64,000 nucleotides of DNA from an uncultured Clostridia bacterium. Lineage in GTDB: Bacteria > Bacillota > Clostridia > Oscillospirales > Acutalibacteraceae. The notes under the pieces are model-generated. The model did not search any database and had not been told where the DNA came from. It saw only the letters and a program-made list of their open reading frames with translations. The stretch lies in contig CANQDR010000006.1 in the NCBI GenBank assembly GCA_947593615.1, positions 1-64,000 of the forward strand, read 5' to 3'. Shown piece by piece: positions 55,313 through 63,799 of the stretch. Each line of letters begins with the position of its first letter. Positions within the stretch are counted from its first letter, which is position 1. Made by a program: the position numbers and the translations under genes.

Positions 55313-55735
55313 ATGAAAAGTAATTTAAAAGAAGTATCAATAATAATGCTTGTCAGCATAATTTTTTCGGGGCTGCTTCTGTATTATAATTTTAACGATG
55401 TGATTATTCCGTCGTGGTCAGCACAGGGCGTTGATTTATATGTGTATGTAATAACGGCGTTTGTGTTTATTTCAATTGTGCTCAAATTTATTATCGGTAT
55501 CTTCGGAATTACTGCAATGTTAAAGGATACACCTGAAGACGAAAAGCAGAAAAAGCTAAGAATATCCGGCAAGCTTGCCGTCCCGGTCGTAGCGTGCGGA
55601 ATTGTCTGCCTTATGATGAAGCTTTTTTACGGCGCTTCGTTTAAGGTAGTCGATGTTTTTGATATTGCGCTTGATATAATTTTAGGCATTATTTTCATTA
55701 TCTGTTCAATGTATGTGCGCGCCGGCAGAGAATAA
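55313..55735 (+). CDS. Small integral membrane protein, unknown
   Basis: The 140-residue protein has four hydrophobic stretches at about residues 9-26, 42-66, 90-104 and 118-134, with a charged loop KDTPEDEKQKKLRISGK between the second and third. No family recognised. It starts 21 nt after gatB at ATG 55313 behind GGGTGA, so it probably shares the gat transcript. Ends before a strong terminator. Confidence 0.7.
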   Translation: MKSNLKEVSIIMLVSIIFSGLLLYYNFNDVIIPSWSAQGVDLYVYVITAFVFISIVLKFIIGIFGITAMLKDTPEDEKQKKLRISGKLAVPVVACGIVCLMMKLFYGASFKVVDVFDIALDIILGIIFIICSMYVRAGRE

Positions 55736-55791
55736 CGGCGGCGTGATGCTCTACAAAAATTTTAAAAAATATATACAGAAAATGATAATCA

Positions 55792-55828
55792 AAACACCGC
55801 AGAGATTACATAAATCTCTGCGGTGTTT
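55792..55828. terminator. Bidirectional terminator, 16-bp perfect stem
   Basis: AAACACCGCAGAGATT (55792-55807), loop ACATA, AATCTCTGCGGTGTTT (55813-55828). It lies between convergent genes. The core ACACCGCAGAG is shared with the terminator at 192-221. Confidence 0.8.
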
Positions 55829-55832
55829 AACA

Positions 55833-56621
55833 TTATGTATATCCGTTTTCTTTTAGCCACTTTGCAGACTGTTTAAGGGCGGAAACGGTTTTTGTTTCAA
55901 CAACGCACCGTGCGCCGCATTGTTCTGCAACGGCAAGTCTCTGCTTCAAATCAATTTCGCCCGATCCGAGCGTCAGATGATTTTTTCTGCCCCGCCCGTC
56001 GTGTATATGAAAATGTTTAAGTCGTGAAATATTTTCCATAATGAACGGCTCGTCAACATTATTTGCGCTGTGTGAATGACCTATATCCCACGTCAGAGCA
56101 AAAACATCTTTTTTAAGCAGTATTTTAATTGCTTCTTTCTGATACTCGGGATAGCCGTCTGTGTTTTCAATACAGATTTTAATATTATTGTTTCCAATCT
56201 CAGCTTTGCACATTTCTGCAAAGCTTTTTATTTTTTCAAGATAAAAGTCCCTGTATTTTTCAAAAAGATAAACCTTTTTGTCTGGCAGGGTAAAATACAC
56301 ACCTGTGTTCATATGCATATTAAGTACGGGAACACCCAAATTCTGAGCAGCGTTAATGGTTCGCTTAACAGTTTCCGTATATGCTTTTGAAACTGCGGTG
56401 TTAAAGTCGCATACATTCAGGTTTTCGTCAAGATGAATTGTGTAATAGACACCATAGCTTTCCGCAATTTTCTTTAGCTCTGCGGTGTTTTTCAGACGTT
56501 CAGACTGATATTCGGGCAGATTCATATTAAGCTCGACAAAATTTAAGCCGCACTTTTTGCAAAGTTCAAGATTTTCCGACAGGCTGTTGTTTTCAATTAA
56601 TGTAGGTATACCAAACTGCAT
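55833..56621 (-). CDS. Sugar phosphate isomerase/epimerase-like TIM barrel protein
   Basis: The 262-residue protein is of the AP endonuclease 2/xylose isomerase-like superfamily. Candidate metal ligands follow the family order: His in TIHLDEN, His in LNMHMNTG, Glu in CIENTDGYPE, Asp/His in WDIGHSHS, His in HFHIHDGRG and Glu in CVVETKT. Substrate unknown. ATG 56627 lies only one base after AAGGGG, so ATG 56621 is preferred. Starts a minus-strand pair with the acetyltransferase 11 nt upstream. Confidence 0.82.
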   Translation of the reverse strand: MQFGIPTLIENNSLSENLELCKKCGLNFVELNMNLPEYQSERLKNTAELKKIAESYGVYYTIHLDENLNVCDFNTAVSKAYTETVKRTINAAQNLGVPVLNMHMNTGVYFTLPDKKVYLFEKYRDFYLEKIKSFAEMCKAEIGNNNIKICIENTDGYPEYQKEAIKILLKKDVFALTWDIGHSHSANNVDEPFIMENISRLKHFHIHDGRGRKNHLTLGSGEIDLKQRLAVAEQCGARCVVETKTVSALKQSAKWLKENGYT

Positions 56622-56632
56622 AGTCATTCCCC

Positions 56633-57157
56633 TTAAAATGCAAGACGATATGTACGTGATTTTTGTTTTGTGCCGTCCAAATTAATTATGTTGCCGTAGC
56701 CTGTAGGAACAAATCCGTTCTTCACCATTACCTTGCCTGAGGCAAGGTTTTCAACAGCGTGCTGCGCAAAAAGCTCTTTTATTTTTAAAACATCTTTTGC
56801 AAACTTAATCATTGCACCGGCGGCTTCGGTTGTATAACCCTTGTTCCAGAAATCATACATAATGCAGTAGCCAAGTGAAAACACTTCAAGGCTTTTATCA
56901 TAGTAAAGCCCTCCGCTTCCAAAAAGAAAGTCATTTTCTTTGGCTGTAAATCCCCAGTCAAAAACTGTGTCGGAAGAATAGTTGTTTACAGCGTCATTCA
57001 GCCACATTTTTGTTTCGTCAATACTTTTGTGAGAGTTCCAATTCATATACTTTGATACTCTGTCATCGCTTGTCCAGCGGCTAAAGGCATTTTGTGCGTC
57101 GTCAAGCGAAAGCGGCCGCAAAATAATTCTCTCTGTTTCAAGTACAGGTGTATTCAT
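56633..57157 (-). CDS. GNAT acetyltransferase, RimJ/RimL type
   Basis: The 174-residue protein begins with LETERIILRPLSLDDA and contains LGYCIMYDFWNKGYTTEAAGAMI, the acetyl-CoA binding region of this subfamily. It probably acetylates a protein N-terminus, amino acid or drug; the target cannot be told. AGGAG lies 8 nt before ATG 57157; GTG 57166 overlaps the site and is rejected. Confidence 0.88.
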   Translation of the reverse strand: MNTPVLETERIILRPLSLDDAQNAFSRWTSDDRVSKYMNWNSHKSIDETKMWLNDAVNNYSSDTVFDWGFTAKENDFLFGSGGLYYDKSLEVFSLGYCIMYDFWNKGYTTEAAGAMIKFAKDVLKIKELFAQHAVENLASGKVMVKNGFVPTGYGNIINLDGTKQKSRTYRLAF

Positions 57158-57191
57158 TTTATTCACTCCTATTTCAAATGTAATATTATAG

Positions 57192-57818
57192 CTAAATGAT
57201 ATTTGAAATAATATGGGCTAAATCAGAAAATTTGCTAATTTTATATTGTTGGTTTTCAAGATTTCCAAAACCGTATGATGCATAAATAAAGGATATTCCT
57301 GCATAATCGGCAGCATCTTTGTCAATCTGAGTATCTCCAACATAAACGGAATGGACAATATTATTTCGCTCAACAATTAGTCTGATGTTTTCGCCTTTAT
57401 TTAAATTTGTATTTCCGTGGGTTTCAAAATCATCGAAATATTTTTTTAATTTATGTGCTATAAAAAATGAGTATAGGTACTCATTTTGACAATTGCTTAC
57501 AATATATAAATTATAATCTTTTAGGAGCATTTGCAAAGTCTTTTCTAAATTTGGATACAGTGTTCCGCCGTTCTTTCTCAGATATATTTGTTCCTCAAGA
57601 CAACATTCATTTAAGATTTCCATACCCTTATCGAAAGGCAGTTTGGGCATTATTATATTTGAAATATCCTCAAGTGTTTTGCCCATATAGCTTTCCATAT
57701 CTTTGTATGTAATTTCTTTTATTCCGTGACGTCTTAAACAAATATTCCATGCAGGAACTACCTGCTTTGTTGTATCCCATAATGTTCCGTCCAAATCAAA
57801 AATAATACCTTTTTTCAT
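57192..57818 (-). CDS. HAD family phosphatase (phosphoglycolate phosphatase-like)
   Basis: The 208-residue hydrolase has motif I FDLDGTLWDT with nucleophile Asp8 and general acid Asp10, motif II YIVSNCQN and motif IV VYVGDTQIDKDAA. The cap is a helical C1 type between residues about 18 and 80. Such enzymes act on small phosphometabolites. Located upstream of the acetyltransferase on the same strand; a shared transcript is possible. Confidence 0.88.
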   Translation of the reverse strand: MKKGIIFDLDGTLWDTTKQVVPAWNICLRRHGIKEITYKDMESYMGKTLEDISNIIMPKLPFDKGMEILNECCLEEQIYLRKNGGTLYPNLEKTLQMLLKDYNLYIVSNCQNEYLYSFFIAHKLKKYFDDFETHGNTNLNKGENIRLIVERNNIVHSVYVGDTQIDKDAADYAGISFIYASYGFGNLENQQYKISKFSDLAHIISNII

Positions 57819-57888
57819 ATTTTACCAAATTTAATCCAGTGGTTTTATAAATTTTGATATGCGTAGGCATATTTTTATAAGATTAAAC

Positions 57889-57921
57889 TTTCAGGGCAAG
57901 AATACAGTTCTTGCCCTGAAA
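57889..57921 (-). terminator. Terminator downstream of trpB
   Basis: TTTCAGGGCAAGAA, loop TACAG, TTCTTGCCCTGAAA: perfect 14-bp stem with a short T-rich tail on the minus strand. Confidence 0.75.
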
Positions 57922-57969
57922 TATGTTAGAAAAATCTTCTCATTTATCTATCTTACATATATATTAGAA

Positions 57970-59352
57970 TTAGACATTTCCGGGGAATTTAGGCAAACCG
58001 TCAAAGCCTTTCTGTAGGTCTTCATCTGTAGGAATATAGTCGCTCATAACGCCGTCGTTGAACTTTTCGTAAGCCACCATATCAAAATAACCTGTTCCCG
58101 TAAGACCAAAAAGAATTGTCTTTTCTTTGCCTGTTTCCTTGCATTTAAGCGCCTCGTCAATTGCAACTCTGATTGCATGGCTGCTTTCGGGAGCAGGCAA
58201 AATGCCCTCAACTCTTGCAAACTGCTCTGCTGCTTCAAATACGGATGTCTGCTCAACAGAGGTAGCCTCCATAAGACCGTCATGGTAAAGCTGAGAAAGT
58301 GTTGAGCTCATACCGTGATAGCGCAGACCGCCTGCATGGTTGGCAGAAGGAATAAATCCGCTGCCGAGGGTGTACATTTTTGCAAGCGGACAAACCATTC
58401 CCGTGTCGCAGAAGTCATAAGCAAATTTGCCTCTTGTAAAGCTCGGACAAGACGCAGGCTCAACTGCAATAATGCGGTAGTCAGCCTCTCCTCTGAGCTT
58501 TTGACCCATAAACGGAGCAATAAGACCGCCAAGGTTTGAGCCGCCGCCTGCACAGCCGATAATAATGTCGGGTTTAACACCCAGTTTATCAAGAGCCGCT
58601 TTTGATTCAAGACCTATGACAGACTGATGCAGAAGCACCTGATTTAATACGCTGCCGAGCACATAACGATAGCCCTCTGTTGTAGTTGCAACTTCAACAG
58701 CCTCAGAAATTGCACAGCCGAGACTTCCCGTTGTACCGGGATGCTCTTCAAGGATTTTTCTGCCGACTGCAGTTGAGGTTGACGGCGAAGGAGTAACGCT
58801 TGCTCCGTATGTTCTCATAACCTCGCGTCTGAAAGGCTTTTGTTCATATGAAACCTTAACCATATAAACTTTGCAGTCAAGTCCGAAGTACGAACAAGCC
58901 ATTGAAAGTGCAGTACCCCACTGACCTGCGCCTGTTTCGGTTGTAACGCCTTTTAAGCCCTGCTTTTTAGCATAATAAGCCTGAGCGATTGCACTGTTCA
59001 GCTTGTGGCTTCCGCTTGTGTTGTTACCCTCGAACTTGTAGTAGATCTTTGCGGGGGTATCGAGTGCCTTTTCAAGAAAATAGGCTCTGATAAGCGGAGA
59101 AGGACGATACATTTTGTAGAATGTCTGAATTTCTTCGGGAATGTCAATGTATGCATCGGTGTTGTTAAGCTCCTGAGCAACAAGTTCTTCGCAGAATACT
59201 GGATAAAGCTCCTCTGCTGTCATTGGCTGAAGTGTTCCGGGGTTTAATAGCGGAGCAGGCTTGTTTTTCATATCAGCTCTGACATTATACCATTTTGTTG
59301 GTATTTCGCTTTCGTCAAGATAAGTTTTGTAAGGGATTTTCTTTTCTTCCAT
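57970..59352 (-). CDS. trpB: Tryptophan synthase beta-like subunit, TrpB2 type
   Basis: This 460-residue PLP enzyme condenses indole with serine. The Schiff-base lysine is Lys117 in GSHKLNSA and the phosphate loop is GCAGGGSN. The longer N-terminus (EIPTKWYNVRADM) and RPSPLIRAYFLEK belong to the TrpB2 group, which works without TrpA. No trpA or other trp gene is adjacent, so it may salvage indole. GGAGG lies 8 nt before ATG 59352; the TTG at 59367 is inside that site. Confidence 0.94.
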   Translation of the reverse strand: MEEKKIPYKTYLDESEIPTKWYNVRADMKNKPAPLLNPGTLQPMTAEELYPVFCEELVAQELNNTDAYIDIPEEIQTFYKMYRPSPLIRAYFLEKALDTPAKIYYKFEGNNTSGSHKLNSAIAQAYYAKKQGLKGVTTETGAGQWGTALSMACSYFGLDCKVYMVKVSYEQKPFRREVMRTYGASVTPSPSTSTAVGRKILEEHPGTTGSLGCAISEAVEVATTTEGYRYVLGSVLNQVLLHQSVIGLESKAALDKLGVKPDIIIGCAGGGSNLGGLIAPFMGQKLRGEADYRIIAVEPASCPSFTRGKFAYDFCDTGMVCPLAKMYTLGSGFIPSANHAGGLRYHGMSSTLSQLYHDGLMEATSVEQTSVFEAAEQFARVEGILPAPESSHAIRVAIDEALKCKETGKEKTILFGLTGTGYFDMVAYEKFNDGVMSDYIPTDEDLQKGFDGLPKFPGNV

Positions 59353-59440
59353 TGGTAAGACCTCCAATATATAAAAAATTTATTGCAAGAAATAAGTCAA
59401 TACTGCTTTAGCAGTTTAAATTATTAATACAATTTGTTAT

Positions 59441-59469
59441 ATTATAACATAAAACAACTAATATGTCAC
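59441..59469 (-). promoter_or_regulatory. Promoter of trpB
   Basis: On the minus strand GTGACA (59469-59464), 17-nt spacer, TATAAT (59446-59441). A small hairpin ACTGC/GCAGT (59402-59415) is in the leader; it is too short for a T-box or trp attenuator. Confidence 0.65.
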
Positions 59470-59514
59470 GCCATTTTGTAAAATATATTTTCGTTATACA
59501 AATTCTTTATTTTA

Positions 59515-59555
59515 TTTTACTTTCATTTTACATTTCAGTCGTTTTGTTCTTTACA
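59515..59555 (+). promoter_or_regulatory. Possible PhoB/PhoP box upstream of pstS
   Basis: TTTTAC occurs at 59515-59520 and 59526-59531, exactly 11 bp apart, followed by TTTACA at 59550-59555. Direct repeats of TTAACA-like units at this spacing are how PhoP binds in Bacillus. No good -35/-10 pair is present, in keeping with an activated promoter. Confidence 0.3.
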
Positions 59556-59616
59556 AAATAGAAATACACTATGGTTGTACATAAGGTACAAGAAAATTTT
59601 AAGGAGAATTAAAGAA

Positions 59617-60534
59617 ATGAAAACAGTATTAAAAAAGATTGCAGCACTTACAGTTATGAGCGCACTTGCAGTAACATCACTTGCAGGCTGCGGCGGTTCA
59701 GATTCATCAAGTGGTTCTTCTGATACATCGGCAGCAGACAGCGCTGCGTTTGATTCAAGCAAACAAATCACGGTAGTAACAAGAGAAGAGGGCTCGGGTA
59801 CAAGAGATGCTTTTACGGAGCTTACGGGAATCCTTGTTAAGGACGGAGATACAAAGACAGACAACACGTCTACGTCGGCAGTAACTATTAACAGCACAGA
59901 GGCTGTAATTACAAACGTAAAGGACAATGACGCAGCTATCGGTTATATCTCGCTCGGTTCTCTTAACGATACTGTAACAGCAGTTAAGGTCGAGGGTGTT
60001 GACGCTACGGCAGAGAATGTAAAATCAGGCGATTACGCAATCAGCCGTCCGTTCAACATTGCATATAAGGGCGAACTCAGCGAAGCTGCTCAGGACTTTG
60101 TTGACTTTATTTTAAGCTCAGACGGACAGAAAATTGTTACAGATGAGGGTTATGTTTCTATATCAGAAACAGGGGCTTACAACGGCTCAAAGCCATCGGG
60201 CAAAATAAGTGTTGCAGGTTCTTCATCAGTTTCACCTGTAATGGAAAAGCTTGCAGAGGCTTATCAGGCTGTAAATAAAAATGCCAAGGTTGAAATCCAG
60301 ACTTCCGATTCTTCTGCCGGTATGCAGTCAGCTATGGGCGGCACATGCGACATAGGTATGGCTTCACGTGATCTCAAAGATGAAGAAGCAAAAGAGCTTA
60401 CTACCCAGACGATCGCAAAAGACGGTATAGCAGTAATTGTTAATAAGTCAAACACCTGCGACAATCTCACAATGGATCAGATTAAAGCAATTTATACAGG
60501 CGAAACTACTGTTTGGAGTGACATTATTAAATGA
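59617..60534 (+). CDS. pstS: Phosphate-binding lipoprotein PstS with permuted domain order
   Basis: This 305-residue precursor is a lipoprotein (lipobox LAGC, Cys25) with a Ser-rich linker. It binds phosphate for the PstCAB importer. The half with VTREEGSGTRDAF (residues 53-66), found in the second part of standard PstS, comes first here; the half with AGSSSVSPVMEKLAEAY (200-216), SDSSAGMQS and IYTGETTVWSDI, normally the beginning, comes last, and the chain stops where standard PstS would continue to TREEGSG. All phosphate-contact motifs are thus present in circularly permuted order. ATG 59617 has AAGGAG upstream. Confidence 0.93.
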   Translation: MKTVLKKIAALTVMSALAVTSLAGCGGSDSSSGSSDTSAADSAAFDSSKQITVVTREEGSGTRDAFTELTGILVKDGDTKTDNTSTSAVTINSTEAVITNVKDNDAAIGYISLGSLNDTVTAVKVEGVDATAENVKSGDYAISRPFNIAYKGELSEAAQDFVDFILSSDGQKIVTDEGYVSISETGAYNGSKPSGKISVAGSSSVSPVMEKLAEAYQAVNKNAKVEIQTSDSSAGMQSAMGGTCDIGMASRDLKDEEAKELTTQTIAKDGIAVIVNKSNTCDNLTMDQIKAIYTGETTVWSDIIK

Positions 60535-61400
60535 GATTAAGCAGATTTAGAGAAAGGGCAATGCAGGGAGTTTTCTTCCTGACAGCTATCACAAGCATAG
60601 CGGCGGTTGTCATTATCTGTATCTTCTTATTCTGTAACGGTGTTCCTGCAATGGCAGAAATAGGTTTCTTTGATTTTGTAGGCGGCCAGAAATGGGCGCC
60701 TACAAACGTGCCTGCAAGTTACGGAATATTTAATATGATAATTGCCAGCATATATGTTACCGCAGGCGCAATAGTAATCGGAGTGCCGATAGGCATATTA
60801 ACGGCTGTATTTCTTGCAAGATTTTGCCCTGCACCGCTGTATAAAATTTTAAAGCCTGCTACTGAGCTTCTGGCAGGAATTCCGTCAATTGTTTACGGAT
60901 TTTTCGGCTTGATGGTAATAGTGCCGTTTATCCGTGAAAACTTCGGCGGAAACGGCTCAAGCTGGCTTGCCGCGTCAATTGTTCTGGGAATTATGATCCT
61001 TCCCACAATCATAGGTGTTTCGGAGTCGGCAATACGCGCAGTTCCGGAAAGCTATTACGAGGGTGCGCTCGCACTTGGAGCAACAAAGGAAAGAAGCGTA
61101 TTCAAAACAATTCTTCCGGCTTCAAAATCTGGTGTGCTTGCAGGCGTAGTTCTCGGCATAGGCCGCGCCCTTGGCGAAACAATGGCCGTAGTGCTGATTG
61201 CAGGCAATCAGGTGCAAATTCCCAATGCGCTTACCGACGGACTGAGAACTCTTACGGCAAACATAGTGCTCGAAATGGGATATTCAACAGGTCTGCATCG
61301 TCAGGCTCTTATTGCAACGGGCGTGGTATTGTTTGTATTCATTCTGCTCATTACACTTTCAATGCAGGCTATAAAGAGTAGGAGTGAGAAAAATGGCTGA
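60531..61400 (+). CDS. pstC: Phosphate ABC transporter permease PstC
   Basis: This 289-residue permease has six helices. The transport signature GILTAVFLARF, LLAGIPSIVYGFFGLMVI and the EAA-like loop YYEGALALGATKERSVFKTI are present. It overlaps pstS by 4 nt (ATGA), tying its translation to the binding protein. Confidence 0.95.
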   Translation: MRLSRFRERAMQGVFFLTAITSIAAVVIICIFLFCNGVPAMAEIGFFDFVGGQKWAPTNVPASYGIFNMIIASIYVTAGAIVIGVPIGILTAVFLARFCPAPLYKILKPATELLAGIPSIVYGFFGLMVIVPFIRENFGGNGSSWLAASIVLGIMILPTIIGVSESAIRAVPESYYEGALALGATKERSVFKTILPASKSGVLAGVVLGIGRALGETMAVVLIAGNQVQIPNALTDGLRTLTANIVLEMGYSTGLHRQALIATGVVLFVFILLITLSMQAIKSRSEKNG

Positions 61401-62310
61401 TAAGAGTATTAAAACCGATATGAATGATGTAAAAGAAATCAGGGCAATTAATAGAGTGTCTTTTAAGCAGAGAATGATTTCCTATAAAAGGAAGCCTCTT
61501 TCCTTGCTTATGCTTATTATTGTGGCAGCTTCGGCAGCAATTTCTGCGGCGGCACTTATATTTATTATGGTTTATGTACTTATCAGAGGTATTCCTAACC
61601 TTACGCCCGATCTTTTTGCTTTAAATTACAACAGCGATAATGTTTCGTGTATGCCGTCAATAATTAATACGGTAGTGTTAACGCTTTTTACTCTTATAAT
61701 TGCCGTTCCGTTCGGCGTAGGAGCAGCAATTTATCTTGCCGAATACGCCAAAAAAGGCAACAGGCTGGTAAAGATAATCCGTACGATGGCTGAAACTCTT
61801 GCGGGTATTCCGTCAATTGTTTACGGCCTTTTCGGTATGCTGTTTTTTGTTTATGCGCTTAACTGGGGATATTCTTTGCTTGCAGGCGCATTCACGCTTG
61901 CAATAATGGTGCTTCCGACAATTATGCGTACTACGGAGGAGGCTCTTATTACGGTTCCTGATTCTTACCGAGAGGGAAGTTACGGTTTAGGAGCAGGAAA
62001 ACTGCGTACAATTATCAGAATTATTCTTCCGAGTGCTATGCCCGGTATCCTTGCAGGTGTTATTCTTGCCGTAGGACGTATAGTGGGCGAAACTGCGGCA
62101 TTAATTTATACTTACGGTTCAGCAACAGGCTATGCTGCAAATCCGCTCAGTTCGGGACGCTCTCTTGCGGTACATATGTATGTGCTTACAAACGAGGGGC
62201 TTCACACAAATCAGGCATGGGGTACGGCGGTAGTGTTGCTGGTACTTGTTTTCGGCATAAATACATTGTCTGCATTCATAGCAAAAAAACTCGGCAACAA
62301 GAAAGGATAA
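61393..62310 (+). CDS. pstA: Phosphate ABC transporter permease PstA
   Basis: The product is about 305 residues. A longer cytoplasmic N-terminus (about 45 residues) precedes six helices. TLAGIPSIVYGLFGMLFF and SYREGSYGLGAGKLRTI parallel those of PstC. TAGGAGTGAG in the end of pstC serves ATG 61393; GTG 61384 lies inside that site. Confidence 0.95.
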   Translation: MADKSIKTDMNDVKEIRAINRVSFKQRMISYKRKPLSLLMLIIVAASAAISAAALIFIMVYVLIRGIPNLTPDLFALNYNSDNVSCMPSIINTVVLTLFTLIIAVPFGVGAAIYLAEYAKKGNRLVKIIRTMAETLAGIPSIVYGLFGMLFFVYALNWGYSLLAGAFTLAIMVLPTIMRTTEEALITVPDSYREGSYGLGAGKLRTIIRIILPSAMPGILAGVILAVGRIVGETAALIYTYGSATGYAANPLSSGRSLAVHMYVLTNEGLHTNQAWGTAVVLLVLVFGINTLSAFIAKKLGNKKG

Positions 62311-62321
62311 ATGGGTAAACA

Positions 62322-63071
62322 ATGGAAAAATTCGCTATTGATAATATGAACCTCTATTATGGTAAGTTCCATGCGCTGAAAAATGTGAATTTACATATGG
62401 AGCAAAATAAAATTACAGCTTTTATCGGGCCGTCGGGCTGCGGTAAATCAACTCTTTTAAAATCGCTCAACAGAATGAACGACCTTGTAGAAGGCTGTAA
62501 AATTACAGGAGAAATTAAGCTTGACGGCGAGGACATTTACGGAAATATGGACGTCAATATCCTCAGAAAAAGAGTGGGAATGGTGTTTCAGAAAGCCAAT
62601 CCGTTCCCTATGAGCGTATATGACAATATTGCTTTCGGTCCGCGCACTCACGGAATAAAGAATAAAAAAGAGCTTGACAGAATTGTCGAAGAATCCTTGC
62701 GCGACGCCGCAATCTGGGACGAACTTAAAGACAGGCTCAAAAAAAGTGCGCTCGGTCTGTCGGGCGGTCAGCAGCAGCGTCTTTGCATTGCACGTGCGCT
62801 TGCAATAAAACCCGAGGTTTTGCTCATGGACGAGGCAACCTCTGCTCTTGACCCTATTTCTACGGGAAAAATCGAAGAGCTTTGTTTAAAGCTCAAAGAT
62901 AATTATACAATTATTATGGTTACTCACAATATGCAGCAGGCGCTTCGTATTTCGGATAACACGGCATTTTTCCTTCTTGGAGAAATGGTTGAGTACAACA
63001 GCACAGACGCAATTTTTTCTGCTCCGCAGGATAAGCGCACCGAAGAATACATTACGGGAAGGTTTGGCTAA
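62322..63071 (+). CDS. pstB: Phosphate ABC transporter ATPase PstB
   Basis: This 249-residue ATPase has Walker [20 protein letters not shown] (a PstB hallmark), signature [15 protein letters not shown], Walker [13 protein letters not shown] and H-loop VTHNM. The usual proline after the Walker B glutamate is alanine here, a variant seen in some PstB proteins. Its last base is shared with phoU. Confidence 0.96.
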   Translation: MEKFAIDNMNLYYGKFHALKNVNLHMEQNKITAFIGPSGCGKSTLLKSLNRMNDLVEGCKITGEIKLDGEDIYGNMDVNILRKRVGMVFQKANPFPMSVYDNIAFGPRTHGIKNKKELDRIVEESLRDAAIWDELKDRLKKSALGLSGGQQQRLCIARALAIKPEVLLMDEATSALDPISTGKIEELCLKLKDNYTIIMVTHNMQQALRISDNTAFFLLGEMVEYNSTDAIFSAPQDKRTEEYITGRFG

Positions 63072-63718
63072 TGAGAGAATATTTTGATATTGAACTTGAT
63101 AAGCTCAACAATCAGCTCATAGAAATGGGAGGTCTTGTTGAGCAGGCAATTAAGAATACAATCGGAATGATTATCAACGGCAACTCAGACGGTCTTGAAT
63201 TTGCCAGAGAACACGAGGAAAGAATAAATACAGCCGAGAAGATTATACAAAACCACTGCATCAGGCTATTGCTTCACCAGGCTCCCGTTGCATACGATTT
63301 GCGCTATGTTTCATCTGCTTTGAAAATGATTACCGACCTTGAAAGAATTGGCGATCAGGCTATTGATATTGCCGAAATGGCACAGTACATCAAAGACAGG
63401 ACAAATGTTTTCAATATGACTCACATTGCAGAAATGGCAAAACAGTCGGCCAATATGGTGACTCTTGCGATTGACGCTTTTGTAAAGCGAGATATTGAGC
63501 TTGCAAAAACGGTAAGCAGGCGTGATGACATTATTGATGAACTGTTTGTTAAGGTCAAGGAAGAAACGGTTGAAATTATTCACAGCGATAAAGAGCTTGG
63601 AACAGAGGCGATCGACCTTATGATGATAGCGAAATACCTTGAAAGAATAGGCGACCATGCGGTGAATGTTGCGGAATGGGTCGTATTTTCAATTACGGGA
63701 AACAGTAAAATTGATTAA
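63071..63718 (+). CDS. phoU: Phosphate signalling protein PhoU
   Basis: This 215-residue all-helical protein of two three-helix bundles links the Pst transporter to the PhoR/PhoB system. Each bundle carries the metal-cluster motif: LERIGDQAIDIAE in the first and LERIGDHAVNVAEW in the second. Its start overlaps the pstB stop by one base. Confidence 0.95.
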   Translation: MREYFDIELDKLNNQLIEMGGLVEQAIKNTIGMIINGNSDGLEFAREHEERINTAEKIIQNHCIRLLLHQAPVAYDLRYVSSALKMITDLERIGDQAIDIAEMAQYIKDRTNVFNMTHIAEMAKQSANMVTLAIDAFVKRDIELAKTVSRRDDIIDELFVKVKEETVEIIHSDKELGTEAIDLMMIAKYLERIGDHAVNVAEWVVFSITGNSKID

Positions 63719-63746
63719 TTGTATTTTCATTTGCATATGTTTGTGA

Positions 63747-63752
63747 TATAAT
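63747..63752 (+). promoter_or_regulatory. Possible -10 box for the response regulator gene
   Basis: A perfect TATAAT with only TTTTCA at the -35 position (17-nt spacing). It could allow separate expression of the regulator gene. Confidence 0.4.
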
Positions 63753-63799
63753 ATTATATAAATGAGAAGTAATTAAACGGTTGATCGGGAGATTTTACA

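Noticed and set aside
59353-59440. T-box or trp attenuator in the trpB leader
   Set aside because: The leader is under 100 nt and contains only one small stem; no T-box sequence was seen.
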